This document shows, piece after piece, positions 53,201 through 60,260 of a stretch of DNA of 60,260 nucleotides. Where the stretch lies: assembly GCA_022616435.1 (NCBI GenBank), contig JAKEET010000036.1, positions 1 to 60,260 on the forward strand. The letters are read 5' to 3'. Source of the stretch: Gemmataceae bacterium. GTDB taxonomy: Bacteria; Planctomycetota; Planctomycetia; Gemmatales; Gemmataceae. A program made the translations under genes and the position numbers. The notes under the pieces are model-generated. The model did not search any database, was not told the DNA's origin, and saw nothing but the letters and a program-made list of their open reading frames with translations. How positions within the stretch are numbered: the stretch's first letter is position 1; each line of letters starts with the position of its first letter.

Positions 53201-53490
53201 GCCGCCAGGCAGCCGAGGATGACGAGCAGCAGGACAAGACGGACGTAGAACGCGACCGACTTGCTTTCGTCGAGGTCCTGCAGCTCCAGCACCCAATCGA
53301 CCGAGAAGAGCGCGAACAGGCCCCAGTCGAGCGCCAGGCCGATCCAGAACCAGGCCGCCAGGAAGATGACCGCCAGGGCCGCGCTTTCCAGCAGGACGTA
53401 CTTGCGGATGGCGGCGCGCACCGCTTGCAAGGGGTGCCGGATGCGTTCCGGGGCCCTGGCCTGCGGGGCGGGTTCGAGAACGGTCGCCAT
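50212..53490 (-). CDS. DUF4175-like membrane protein of the Bat-like operon
   Basis: 1092 residues from 53490 with GAGG at 7 nt. Three or more N-terminal membrane helices (LESAALAVIFLAAWFWIGLA; VRLVLLLVILGCLAALAI; WLVAGLVSLGMLLVAGGG) are followed by a very long extracytoplasmic part. This contains Ig-like or beta-rich segments (LRITLVPPPSVVAVTVDKEE; SNVTLKARVDRELKDGIRI). It ends in coiled helices (LEEEVLGERLDKILQKLAEA) and a helical tail. Its position after a VWA/GATase gene is typical of planctomycete DUF4175-like proteins. It probably spans the envelope as a structural partner; no enzyme motif is seen. Confidence 0.75.
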   Translation of the reverse strand: MATVLEPAPQARAPERIRHPLQAVRAAIRKYVLLESAALAVIFLAAWFWIGLALDWGLFALFSVDWVLELQDLDESKSVAFYVRLVLLLVILGCLAALAITKMVVRLTKEFSDAAVALVLERRFPRELGDRLITAVEMADPKLAAKLGFSPAMIEKTIQDAGVKVAELPVAEVFDWARLKKTWLVAGLVSLGMLLVAGGGTVGIGAALGGDDAPAASLGDFADVSAIWAERNVLLQDSYWPRRAYLEVVRFQDTPSHPGEMRLGRDEQRPELVVRAVQWVVADRQSPDGWRALRWSDLPRFVDQGLLDRTGILSDYRGWLVDLDDLAPDIPGAVLPAAWQGKTTGEVHHDLQDPSLAAAVKQAGAEQALTSLLDWRQWTVDKIDLQRQRDEVRRPLREKHTEAHKALEDVFTRLEELTATSRMSRRLRKLTIPPMVEIVYRGETTKTTNVSELKADRKYTFDLNELKESGRFRVRGEDYWTRPLRITLVPPPSVVAVTVDKEEPAYIYHRLQGKQDPLKGKKQLFKDFPVSATGETTTIDIPFGSNVTLKARVDRELKDGIRIRPPGSGQKETGSVVPDRPVTRDGDGQGYSARFDNVVKMLDFSVEYHDLDNVKGKRRYRIRPIDDQPPEIVSVELGAVLRKPRFKSEPGKTGGGVSIDGYLITPDALLPFNGTLRDDYGLTQARWLFDTELVDVQLTGTPGDASGAKDPTETLLTRGNPRVRRSGLIASALQIHPVSLQPPASAAYWGWVCNVFDAAAKYKGSAEEAAPMDTFLRRMEARSIDEIPLTALADKLLERPSARPRLKEHYLKEEDGFDLRLHLERLKPQDTIKEQQKLYFLRLSIAAADNNIETGPATSRTKAPFFFLVIAENDLLAQVALEEEVLGERLDKILQKLAEAQTSVNEQISKLQQGGDLSLIAIRADDIRKTVLDTASVAREIQTDYVRILKELKVNRVRLGKIQEVEFKIVFPLDEVLSPWDERRNPDGGQYPKAEDATWKFHQVIEEDLAAKRTPNLDAHLGNAQLARQQLQDLWDRLNAISIALTQGVTDARTLENLVLIERNQTELTKRFDDFHKRKVQELLDELTKPRN

Positions 53491-53504
53491 CGAAATTCCT
53501 CAAT

Positions 53505-53560
53505 GCCGCTTGCGGCTTAGCGTTCGCGTCGCCGATTGCTCGACCCGAACGCCAAGCCGG
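53505..53560. repeat. GCCGCTTGCGGCTTAGCG-family palindrome, copy 3 (degenerate right arm)
   Basis: The left arm GCCGCTTGCGGCTTAGCG with TTCGCG at 53505-53528 is intact. The right arm, CGAACGCCAAGCCGG to 53560, is shortened. It fills the junction between the DUF4175-like gene (start 53490) and the VWA/GATase gene (stop 53563). Confidence 0.8.
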
Positions 53561-53562
53561 AC

Positions 53563-56500
53563 TCACGCCAGTTTCAACAACTTCCGCGTCAACCATTCGA
53601 TCGACAGCAGCGCCACCACCGCGATCAACACGTACGAAAAATGGACCGGCAGCGTCGGCCACTCCAGCCCCATGATCACGGTCACGAGAAAGGTCGCGAC
53701 CGACACCGCGACGAAGCCGCCCAGGAACGCCCAGGCCGCGGCAATTTGCCGCAGGAACATCAGGATCGCGAAGCCCAAGAGGCCCAGCGCCGCGGGCGCC
53801 GCCAGCGCCAGGTGATACGCGTTGACGTACAGCTCCGGCCTGGCGCCCTGGTCCCACAGGTCGTCGAGCTTGCCCTTCACTTCCTCGGTCTTGGGCGGCA
53901 CGGGAACCAGGCACTTCTCGACCGCGTCGGCGTTGGCCAGGGTGAAGAACAACCTCCCGCCGCCGTCCTTCTCCTCGGTGGCGGTTTCGGTGGGCGGTCC
54001 TTGCAGATGCCGCTGCACTTCGCGCCGCGCCTCGCCCGGCAGCCGATCGATCACCGGCTTGGCCTCGCTCGACAGCTGGTAGAGCAGGGCAAAATTGTTG
54101 CGGACGTTGTCCAGCTCCGGATTGGGCCGGCGGATCGTGGTCCGCTGCTGGATCGACTCGCCGGTGCCGGGAATCGGGATGCGGAACTCGTACTCGCCCG
54201 GATCGCGGATCGTCACGCTCCCCGCGAACCAGCCGGTCCACTCGCCCTGGGTCGCCTTGGCGCGCAGGTCGGTCGCTTCCGGCTTGGTTTCCTCCGCGAC
54301 CACTTTCTTCACGTACACGGTCGGCTTCACGTCCTTGGGCAAGGGGAGCAGGTCCTTGCCCTTCAACTGCGCCTCGAACGAAACCGTGCCGGCCGGGTAG
54401 TTGCGGGCCAGGAGCATGCGGCCGTACTTCTTCTGCGGGGTGGCGCCGGCGCTGACGAACCGGGCCAGCTTGATCCAGAAGCGCTCGTGGAAGGCGTTGC
54501 TGTAGGCCCGCAGCCGCCGCGTCTCGGCCGAGCCGATGAAGATCGTCTTGCCGCCGCCGAAACGCATCGACACCAGCCACGGCTGCTCGTCCTGGCCGTT
54601 GTTGATGCGCGTGGACGGCGGGCCGTTGAAGGTGGCGATCACGGTCGAATCGGGCTTGAGGCGGTCCACCGGGTAGAAGTTGTGGATGCCGCGCAACGGC
54701 TTGGCGTCTTTCGCGGCGTCGCCCGGTCCGTCCTTGCCCCAGAAGAACTCGTCCCACCCGGCCAGCGGATTGTTGCTCGCCTCGTCGAGCTTGAGAAAGT
54801 CGAATTGCGCGGCCGAGCCGGAGAAGTTCAGCGTGTACGGCCGCGACGGATCGTGATTGAGGCTCAACGTCGGCAGCCGGCTGTCGCTGAGGACCACGGG
54901 GTAGAGCGTTTGCAGGTGAGTCAGGTAGTCGATGCCGGCGGGCCGGGCCACGTGGAAGGTGTGCACCGGCCCGGCGACGAACACGATGCCGCCGGCGTGG
55001 TTGCCGACCCAATCCTTGAGCAGCTTGACCTGGTTCTCGTCCAGCTCGCGCCAGTCGGGATCGATGGCGATGATCACGTCGTACTCGCTCAGGCTCATGT
55101 GCTTGTTGGCCGGGTCCTCGGCGAGGCGGTCGGGGAAGGCGGTCAGCAGCCGTTCTTTCTCGACGTCCTGCTCGACGTGGTCTAGCCGGCCGGTCTGCAG
55201 GAGCACCGACAGATCGACGCGGTTTTCGAGCGATTCGCGAAAGAGCATCGTCCGCAGGAACTGGTAGTCGTGGTTGGGCCCGCCGGCGAACAGCAGCACG
55301 CGCAGCTTCTTCTTCTGCACCAGCACCTGCGTCGGCGGATCGCTGACGTGCTCGGCCTTGGGATACGCCTCGCGCGGATGCCGCGGCACCCGGGCGGTGA
55401 ACTCCCAGGTCCCTTCCAGCTCGCCGGCCTGGTCCTCGGCGACCTTGAGGTTCTTCAGCTCCTGGATGTCGATCTCGAACTCGATCGTGTCCCGCGGATG
55501 ATCGCCGCCCCCCTTGAACTTTCCCTGCCGCGGCGGCAGGACGATCTTCTGCTCGCCGGCCACGGGCTGGCCGAGGTTGTCCTTCACGCGCAGCGCCTCC
55601 AGCGTGAGCGTGAATTCCTCGTCGTTGAGGCCGGCGCCGATCACCGGGATGCGGATCGGGAACTTGTCGTCGGGCCGCGCGATCTCCGGGGCCTGCATGT
55701 CCTCGACCTTGATCGAGGCCGGCTGGCGATACTCGCCGACGCCGATGGTGATGACCGGCACATTGCGCTTGCCGCCCGACACCCGCGCGTGAAATTCGCG
55801 AAACGCCTCGTCGCTGCCCAGGTTGCTCTGGCCGTCGGAGACGATGACGATCGCCTGCAGCAGGTTGCCGGCTTCCAGCTTCGCGGCCTGCAGGATCGAA
55901 CCGCCGACGTTGGTGCCGCCCAGGAGCGAGTCGTACAGGTCTTCGAGCTTGGCCCGCTCCTTCGGCTGTTCGGCTTCGGAGAGACCCTTGGGCAGCTCGA
56001 TGCTGGTCTTGTCGGGCCGCAGCCAAAGAGCGAGATCGTCGATCTTCGACGGCTCGCCGATCTTCCAGTTGAGGGCGAACTTCTCATCGAGGACCCCGCC
56101 CCAGCGATACGCCGTCACCGGTGTCTTGGACAGCACCCGGTCGAGGAACGCGGTCTGGGGTTTCTTGTTCCTGTCGAGCGTGGACGTCAGGAAGTGCAGC
56201 ACCTTGGCTTGCCGCGTCGGCAGCGTGGCCGGGTCCTGGCCGATCTCCGGCAGATCGTCGATGGTGAACATGCTGCCGGAGACGTCGAACAGCACCAGGA
56301 CCTTCGAGTGATACTCTTGCTGTTCGTAGTTCTGGCAGCCGGGCAGGAGGAAGACGACGGCGAGGATGGCGTAGACCGTGCAGCGCAGCAGGCCGAGGAA
56401 CGTCGCCCAGGCGGGATGGATCGACCGGGAGTCGCTGATGTACATGAGGCCGACGTAGACAAGGGCGACGGCGAGCATCGGCGCCAGCACGACCCACCAT

Positions 56501-56724
56501 GACGCGAACGGCAACAGCATGGGCGCCAGGGCCAGGTACACGGCTGAGAACACGCCGACCACGATCAGCGGCGCGAGCACGCCCTTGAAGCCGCGCTCGC
56601 GGCGGAACAGCCACATCATCAGCACGGTCAAGAGCGCGAAGGCGACCGGCAGGAGGATGACCCAGCCCGGCGGCGTTTCGAGCAGCCGCCGCCAGAGGAA
56701 CTCGGATTTTTGGGGAAGGTCCAT
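53563..56724 (-). CDS. Membrane protein with VWA domain and glutamine-amidotransferase-like region
   Basis: 1053 residues starting MDLPQKSEFLWRRLLETPPG. Four membrane helices open the protein (VILLPVAFALLTVLMMWLF; VLAPLIVVGVFSAVYLALAP; and two more). A VWA domain follows with MIDAS DVSGS (VLVLFDVSGSMFTIDDLP) and VIVSDGQSNLG. A beta-sandwich link leads to a GATase1-like fold (VLLFAGGPNHDYQFLRTMLF; YDVIIAIDPDWRELDENQVK; GNHAGGIVFVAGPVHTF) without a proven Cys-His-Glu triad. C-terminal helices end in WLTRKLLKLA. Such proteins stand next to BatA-like and DUF58 genes in planctomycetes. Confidence 0.85.
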   Translation of the reverse strand: MDLPQKSEFLWRRLLETPPGWVILLPVAFALLTVLMMWLFRRERGFKGVLAPLIVVGVFSAVYLALAPMLLPFASWWVVLAPMLAVALVYVGLMYISDSRSIHPAWATFLGLLRCTVYAILAVVFLLPGCQNYEQQEYHSKVLVLFDVSGSMFTIDDLPEIGQDPATLPTRQAKVLHFLTSTLDRNKKPQTAFLDRVLSKTPVTAYRWGGVLDEKFALNWKIGEPSKIDDLALWLRPDKTSIELPKGLSEAEQPKERAKLEDLYDSLLGGTNVGGSILQAAKLEAGNLLQAIVIVSDGQSNLGSDEAFREFHARVSGGKRNVPVITIGVGEYRQPASIKVEDMQAPEIARPDDKFPIRIPVIGAGLNDEEFTLTLEALRVKDNLGQPVAGEQKIVLPPRQGKFKGGGDHPRDTIEFEIDIQELKNLKVAEDQAGELEGTWEFTARVPRHPREAYPKAEHVSDPPTQVLVQKKKLRVLLFAGGPNHDYQFLRTMLFRESLENRVDLSVLLQTGRLDHVEQDVEKERLLTAFPDRLAEDPANKHMSLSEYDVIIAIDPDWRELDENQVKLLKDWVGNHAGGIVFVAGPVHTFHVARPAGIDYLTHLQTLYPVVLSDSRLPTLSLNHDPSRPYTLNFSGSAAQFDFLKLDEASNNPLAGWDEFFWGKDGPGDAAKDAKPLRGIHNFYPVDRLKPDSTVIATFNGPPSTRINNGQDEQPWLVSMRFGGGKTIFIGSAETRRLRAYSNAFHERFWIKLARFVSAGATPQKKYGRMLLARNYPAGTVSFEAQLKGKDLLPLPKDVKPTVYVKKVVAEETKPEATDLRAKATQGEWTGWFAGSVTIRDPGEYEFRIPIPGTGESIQQRTTIRRPNPELDNVRNNFALLYQLSSEAKPVIDRLPGEARREVQRHLQGPPTETATEEKDGGGRLFFTLANADAVEKCLVPVPPKTEEVKGKLDDLWDQGARPELYVNAYHLALAAPAALGLLGFAILMFLRQIAAAWAFLGGFVAVSVATFLVTVIMGLEWPTLPVHFSYVLIAVVALLSIEWLTRKLLKLA

Positions 56725-56741
56725 GATTTACCAGTCCGCAC

Positions 56742-56804
56742 GCCGCTTGCGGCCTAGCGTTCGCGTCGTCCATCGCGCGACGCGAACGCTAAGCCGCAAG
56801 CGGC
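56742..56804. repeat. GCCGCTTGCGGCTTAGCG-family palindrome, copy 4
   Basis: The arms GCCGCTTGCGGCCTAGCG (56742) and CGCTAAGCCGCAAGCGGC (to 56804) are nearly perfect complements with inner TTCGCG/CGCGAA extending the stem. It lies between the VWA/GATase gene (start 56724) and the BatA-like gene (stop 56809). Confidence 0.9.
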
Positions 56805-56808
56805 AGGT

Positions 56809-59622
56809 CTACGCCGCCAGCCGCGCCGGCTTGGTCAACTTCGTCAGCACGTCGCCTTCGCTGCCCCTCAGGTGGAAGCTCAGGTGCACCGCCAGGGCCT
56901 GCTCGGCGACCAGCACCGCCAGGAAGATCAGATACAACAGCGGGTTCTCCGAGAGATCGCTCTGCCGGGCCACCAGCGAATCGGTCGAGCTGCCGCCGCT
57001 CAGGAACGTCACGCTGCGGTCGCGGCCGTCGATCAGGTTGCGCTTCATCTCGTCGAAGCTGAGCCGTTGCAGCGGGCCTTCGCGCGTCGTATCGACGTTG
57101 AACACGTGGCCGATCGACAGCAAGGCCAGCTTGGCCTCGCCGTCGGCGTGATGGAGCTGGCTCACGTACAGGCCCGGCTCGTGGTTCTTCGGGAAGTTGA
57201 AGGAAAGCTGCCCCTGGTTGTCGGTCCCGAACTGCTCTTCCTTGGGATAGTCCTTCTCGCCCGGCCGCTTGGGCCGCAGCCGGACCATCTTGAGCTGGCG
57301 GTTCTTCTGCTTGAACTGCTCCGGATCGATGGTGATCTGCACCGGCGTGCCGACGGTCAGGTTCCCCTCGCTCCCCTGGCTCGACAGGTAGTTCTGCAGC
57401 TCCCAGATGAACGGCTGGAAGATCAACGCCGCCTGGCTGCCGCCGGCCCAGTCGTTCCACTCCTTGCCGGCCGTGGACATGACGGCGGCGACGCGGCCCT
57501 TGCCGAAGTTCCGGGCGACGATGAACGGGTCGCCGTAGCGGACCTGGTCGCGCAGCTTGAGGATCTCGTCCTTGAGCGTGCGAATTTTGGGATCGGAGTT
57601 CGACCAGAATTCGGTCAGGTTGGGGTGCTCCTCGTCCTTGTCCTTGCCCTTGTCGCGGAGCAGGTTGTCGAGCGCGTCGGCCAGGTGATAGGCCTTCTTT
57701 TCGGAGCCGGGCTGGACCAGCGAGTCGACGGCGCGGGCATGCCGCTCGATGCCTTTTCTGTATTTCCTGAGCTCTTCGTTGTCGAGGATCTTCTCGATGC
57801 GCGGGCCGCGGACCGCGTCGCGGGCCGCCTGGTTGAACACCGTGATCGCCAGCGAATTCGGCAGGGTCGCGATCTCGAACACCTTGCCCGGCTCGACGTG
57901 CCAGTCGGCGCGCGGCACCTGGAAATACCGCTTGATGCGCATGTCCTTGAGGGTGTCGCGCTGGCCGGGGTCCTTGAAGATCGGCCCGAAGATCGGGTAG
58001 CGCTCGCCTTCGCCGAGCAAGTCGTCGCGCAACAGGAGCTGCGGCTCGCCGGTGTACTGCGGGTCCATGGCTTCTTCATTCGGCGCCGGGAAGTAGGTCT
58101 CCCTGAGCGGCGCCGGGAACAGGCCGTTGCCTTCGCGATAGAGCGCCTTGTTGTAAAGCTTGGCGGACGCCAGCGGGCCCATGAAGAACGCGACGCCGCC
58201 GCCCTCGCGCACGTAGTTCTCCAGGTTGGTTAACTGCTTTCCGGTCACCTCGCGGACGTTGAGCATGAAGATGGTGGGATACTTGTGCAGGTCGCTGCGC
58301 TCCAGGGCCTTGACCGCGACGCCGCCGCCCAGCTCATCGCCGTACTCCACCTCGTAACTGGCCCCGGGGACCGAGATGATCGCCGTGCGGATGAAGAACG
58401 TGTCCTTGCTTTCCTGCCGGCCTTTCGAGCCCTCGCCGTCGATCACCAGGATCGGCACCTTCTCGCGGACTTCGACGGCGGCGTGGCGGATGTTGTCGGC
58501 GGCGAGGCCGTCGTTCTCCAGCTCGGTGAGCTGGGCGCTCTTGAGGCGGGCGGAGATCCGCGCGAAGAAGACCTCGCTGGGCCTGATCTGCGGGTTGAAG
58601 ATCAGGTCGAAGCTGACCGTCAGGCTGCTGAAGGCCGACACCCGCACCGGCATCGGCGGGTTGAAGTCCACCTGCGGCAGCTCCTGCTCGGTGGCGTCGT
58701 CGTAGATGCGGAGCTGCACGTCCGCGTCGCGGCCGCTGTAGTTGGTGATCGTGGCGGTGAAGTGGACCGGCATGGCCCGGCCGGCGACGCGGGTGCCCGC
58801 CCGCAGCTCGGTGATGCCGATGTTGTCGTGCGCCAGCGGCAACGACTGGCCATGGGAGCGGTCCGGGTGGGCCGTGTCGAACAGGAACAGCTTCATGTCT
58901 TTCTGGCTGTCCACCATCGATTGCAGGTTCTTGTAGAGCGCGTCGCCTTCCTGGCCGGACCAGTCCTTCTGGCGGAAATCGCTGAACACGTACAGCGTGA
59001 TGCGGCTTTCGATGTTGTTGTTGACGATCTCCTGCGTCTTCTTGACTCCCTGGAGCAGGCTCACGTGCAGCTTGGTCGGCTCCAGGTTGGCCAGCTCCAG
59101 CTCCAGGTCCTTGAGGTTCTGATCGACGAACAGGCGCTCGTAGGTTGTCGGCTCGAAGTCGCTGTCGCCGGCGATCTTCGACAAGGGCAGCACCACGAGC
59201 CGGTCTTTCGAGTTCACCTGGCTGACCTTCTTGACGACCTTGTCCCACAGCTCCTTCTTGGCCTTCTGGAAGGCGTCGGTCTGGCGGTCGGCTTCCTTGG
59301 CCTGGTCGGTCATGCTCAGGGTGTCGTCGAGCAGCACGATGTGCAGGGCCTGCTTGGCGGCGAAGTCGGCGAAGGAAAAGCCGACGAAGCGCATCACCAA
59401 GAGCCCCACCAGCGCCACCAGGATGCAGCGCAGGGCGAGCAGCAGGAGCTGCTCGATGATCAGCCGGCGGCGGTTGCGTTTCTGGGCCTTGAGCAAGAAC
59501 TCCATCGCCGCCCAGCGGATGCGCTTGAAGCGCATGCGGTTGATCAGGTGGATGATGATCGGCGCGCTGACCAGCCCGGCCGCGACCGCGAGGTATCCAG
59601 GGTTGGCGAAAATATCGAACAT
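56809..59622 (-). CDS. BatA-like VWA membrane protein (large form)
   Basis: 937 residues from 59622, with AAGGG upstream (MFDIFANPGYLAVAAGLVSA). An N-terminal helix is followed by the BatA-type motif IIIHLINRMRFKRIRWAAME and a second helix (LLLALRCILVALVGLLVMRF). The VWA domain has a Thr-variant MIDAS (LLDDTLSMTD). A very long extracytoplasmic part has beta-rich repeats and a GATase-like piece (VREGGGVAFFMGPLASAKLY). A C-terminal helix (NPLLYLIFLAVLVAEQALAV) closes it. It lies just after DUF58, as is usual for MoxR-DUF58-VWA clusters. Confidence 0.85.
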   Translation of the reverse strand: MFDIFANPGYLAVAAGLVSAPIIIHLINRMRFKRIRWAAMEFLLKAQKRNRRRLIIEQLLLLALRCILVALVGLLVMRFVGFSFADFAAKQALHIVLLDDTLSMTDQAKEADRQTDAFQKAKKELWDKVVKKVSQVNSKDRLVVLPLSKIAGDSDFEPTTYERLFVDQNLKDLELELANLEPTKLHVSLLQGVKKTQEIVNNNIESRITLYVFSDFRQKDWSGQEGDALYKNLQSMVDSQKDMKLFLFDTAHPDRSHGQSLPLAHDNIGITELRAGTRVAGRAMPVHFTATITNYSGRDADVQLRIYDDATEQELPQVDFNPPMPVRVSAFSSLTVSFDLIFNPQIRPSEVFFARISARLKSAQLTELENDGLAADNIRHAAVEVREKVPILVIDGEGSKGRQESKDTFFIRTAIISVPGASYEVEYGDELGGGVAVKALERSDLHKYPTIFMLNVREVTGKQLTNLENYVREGGGVAFFMGPLASAKLYNKALYREGNGLFPAPLRETYFPAPNEEAMDPQYTGEPQLLLRDDLLGEGERYPIFGPIFKDPGQRDTLKDMRIKRYFQVPRADWHVEPGKVFEIATLPNSLAITVFNQAARDAVRGPRIEKILDNEELRKYRKGIERHARAVDSLVQPGSEKKAYHLADALDNLLRDKGKDKDEEHPNLTEFWSNSDPKIRTLKDEILKLRDQVRYGDPFIVARNFGKGRVAAVMSTAGKEWNDWAGGSQAALIFQPFIWELQNYLSSQGSEGNLTVGTPVQITIDPEQFKQKNRQLKMVRLRPKRPGEKDYPKEEQFGTDNQGQLSFNFPKNHEPGLYVSQLHHADGEAKLALLSIGHVFNVDTTREGPLQRLSFDEMKRNLIDGRDRSVTFLSGGSSTDSLVARQSDLSENPLLYLIFLAVLVAEQALAVHLSFHLRGSEGDVLTKLTKPARLAA

Positions 59623-59633
59623 GAATTTCCCTT

Positions 59634-59696
59634 GCCGCTTGCGGCTTAGCGTCCGCGTCCAGCAAGCGGCGACGCGAGCGCTTAGCCGCAAGCGGC
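59634..59696. repeat. GCCGCTTGCGGCTTAGCG-family palindrome, copy 5
   Basis: The left arm GCCGCTTGCGGCTTAGCG at 59634 and the right arm CGCTTAGCCGCAAGCGGC ending at 59696 pair, with small changes near the loop. It separates the BatA-like gene (start 59622) from the DUF58 gene (stop 59698). Confidence 0.9.
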
Positions 59697-59697
59697 G

Positions 59698-60260
59698 TTA
59701 CTGCTTCGCCTTCATCAGCGCCATGCGGTGGTGCAGGAACTTCGACAGCACCGCGTCCAGGTACTCGTTCGTGTGCACCAGCTGGTAGTCGATGGCGCGG
59801 CGGGCGCAGCCGCGGCGCACCTCCACCAGGTACTCCTGCAGCGCTTCCAGGTAGCCGTCGCGCAGCGACCGCGGGTCGCACAGGATCTGGTCGAGCTGCT
59901 CCATGCCTTCAAACCGAGTCGTCCCCGCGAACGGGAAGGTCAGCTCTTCCTCGTCCATCACGTGGAACAAGAGAATGTCGTGCTTGCCGTGGCGGAGCAT
60001 GTCCAGGCCGCGGAACAACGGCTCGCGGTCCACCAGCAGGTCGGAGATGATGATCACCATGCCCCGGCCCGGCGCGTTCTCGGCCACGCGCCGCAGGATC
60101 TTCTCGATGTCGGTCTTGTCGCGCGGCGTGCTGACGTGCATCGCCTTCACGATCGCGTCGATGTGCGTGTGCTGGCTGCGCGCCGGCACCACCTGGCGCA
60201 CGTCCTCGTCGAACGTCATGCAGCCGGCCGAGTCTTGCTGGTGCAGCAGCAAATAGGCGA
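59698..60260 (-). CDS. DUF58-domain protein, C-terminal part (runs off the window)
   Basis: The frame is open to the window edge (187 codons plus). The visible region has the DUF58 features AYLLLHQQDSAGCMTFDEDV, IISDLLVDREPLFRGLDMLR, HDILLFHVMDEEELTFPF and a C-terminal YQLVHTNEYLDAVLSKFLHH. DUF58 proteins have a VWA-like fold and stand between a MoxR AAA+ ATPase and a BatA-like protein. The MoxR gene would lie just outside the window. A TTG at 60252 could be taken for a start but is internal. Confidence 0.85.
   Translation of the reverse strand, partial: AYLLLHQQDSAGCMTFDEDVRQVVPARSQHTHIDAIVKAMHVSTPRDKTDIEKILRRVAENAPGRGMVIIISDLLVDREPLFRGLDMLRHGKHDILLFHVMDEEELTFPFAGTTRFEGMEQLDQILCDPRSLRDGYLEALQEYLVEVRRGCARRAIDYQLVHTNEYLDAVLSKFLHHRMALMKAKQ

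Noticed and set aside
50119..53520. 1133-codon plus-strand frame and the 1662-codon minus-strand frame at 51038-56026
   Set aside because: Both are out-of-frame shadows of the DUF4175-like and VWA/GATase genes. The latter bridges two real genes, ignores their starts and stops, and encodes only Arg/Ala/Gly-rich sequence.

Overview
The window looks like part of a planctomycete chromosome, most likely Gemmatales/Gemmataceae-like. This is an inference from several things seen together: very high GC; many secreted or membrane-anchored proteins without a recognised function; families typical of that phylum (a TIGR03067-type domain, an NPCBM domain, PPC-like beta-sandwiches, a DUF1559-like fragment, a GYF_2/DUF4339 protein); five von Willebrand A (VWA) proteins; two membrane pyrophosphatases in tandem; and many long palindromic intergenic repeats. 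No rRNA, tRNA, CRISPR array, insertion sequence or phage gene was recognised.

Layout. 1-11,000: the start of an RluA-type pseudouridine synthase, DNA topoisomerase I, a large membrane-anchored protein, a GYF/PPC-domain protein, and a minus-strand run with a PLP-dependent desulfhydrase/deaminase, an isochorismatase-fold hydrolase and secreted proteins of unknown role. 11,000-21,700: a Ser/Thr kinase coupled to kbl, a divergent RCK-TM-RCK channel-like protein, a Bfd-like [2Fe-2S] protein behind a Fur-box-like palindrome, two tiny coiled-coil genes, a PHB-depolymerase-like esterase, a sialidase-like protein, a HEPN two-gene module and recG. 22,000-25,800: a membrane protein, an aldo/keto reductase and a scarred gene pair containing a DUF1559-like remnant.

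25,770-30,701 is a compact Bat-type operon: BatA, a BatB-BatC fusion, BatD and BatE, joined by short overlaps. 31,215-36,572 holds two membrane-bound pyrophosphatases of different subtypes. 36,700-39,950 has PPC, VWA and TIGR03067 proteins and aat. 38,819-60,260 is a 21-kb block, all on the minus strand. Read in the direction of transcription it holds a second Bat-like operon (DUF58, VWA membrane protein, VWA plus glutamine-amidotransferase-like protein, DUF4175-like protein, coiled-coil protein, helical protein), an NPCBM protein, three tandem trypsin-fold/PDZ proteins that lose their catalytic residues one after another, a HicA/HicB pair, aat and a TIGR03067 protein.

The most unusual observations are these. 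Two in-frame TGA codons, carried by an 18-bp tandem repeat, cut a well-formed C-terminal domain off its gene (47,081-48,148). The HtrA-like trio has one intact triad, one lacking only Ser, and one lacking His, Asp and Ser but carrying an alpha/beta-hydrolase domain. One palindrome family sits at three consecutive junctions of the second Bat-like operon. A heptanucleotide repeat is translated inside topA and batE. A translationally coupled gene pair has a second member that was replaced after about 11 codons by a dispersed repeat joined to a headless DUF1559-like domain.
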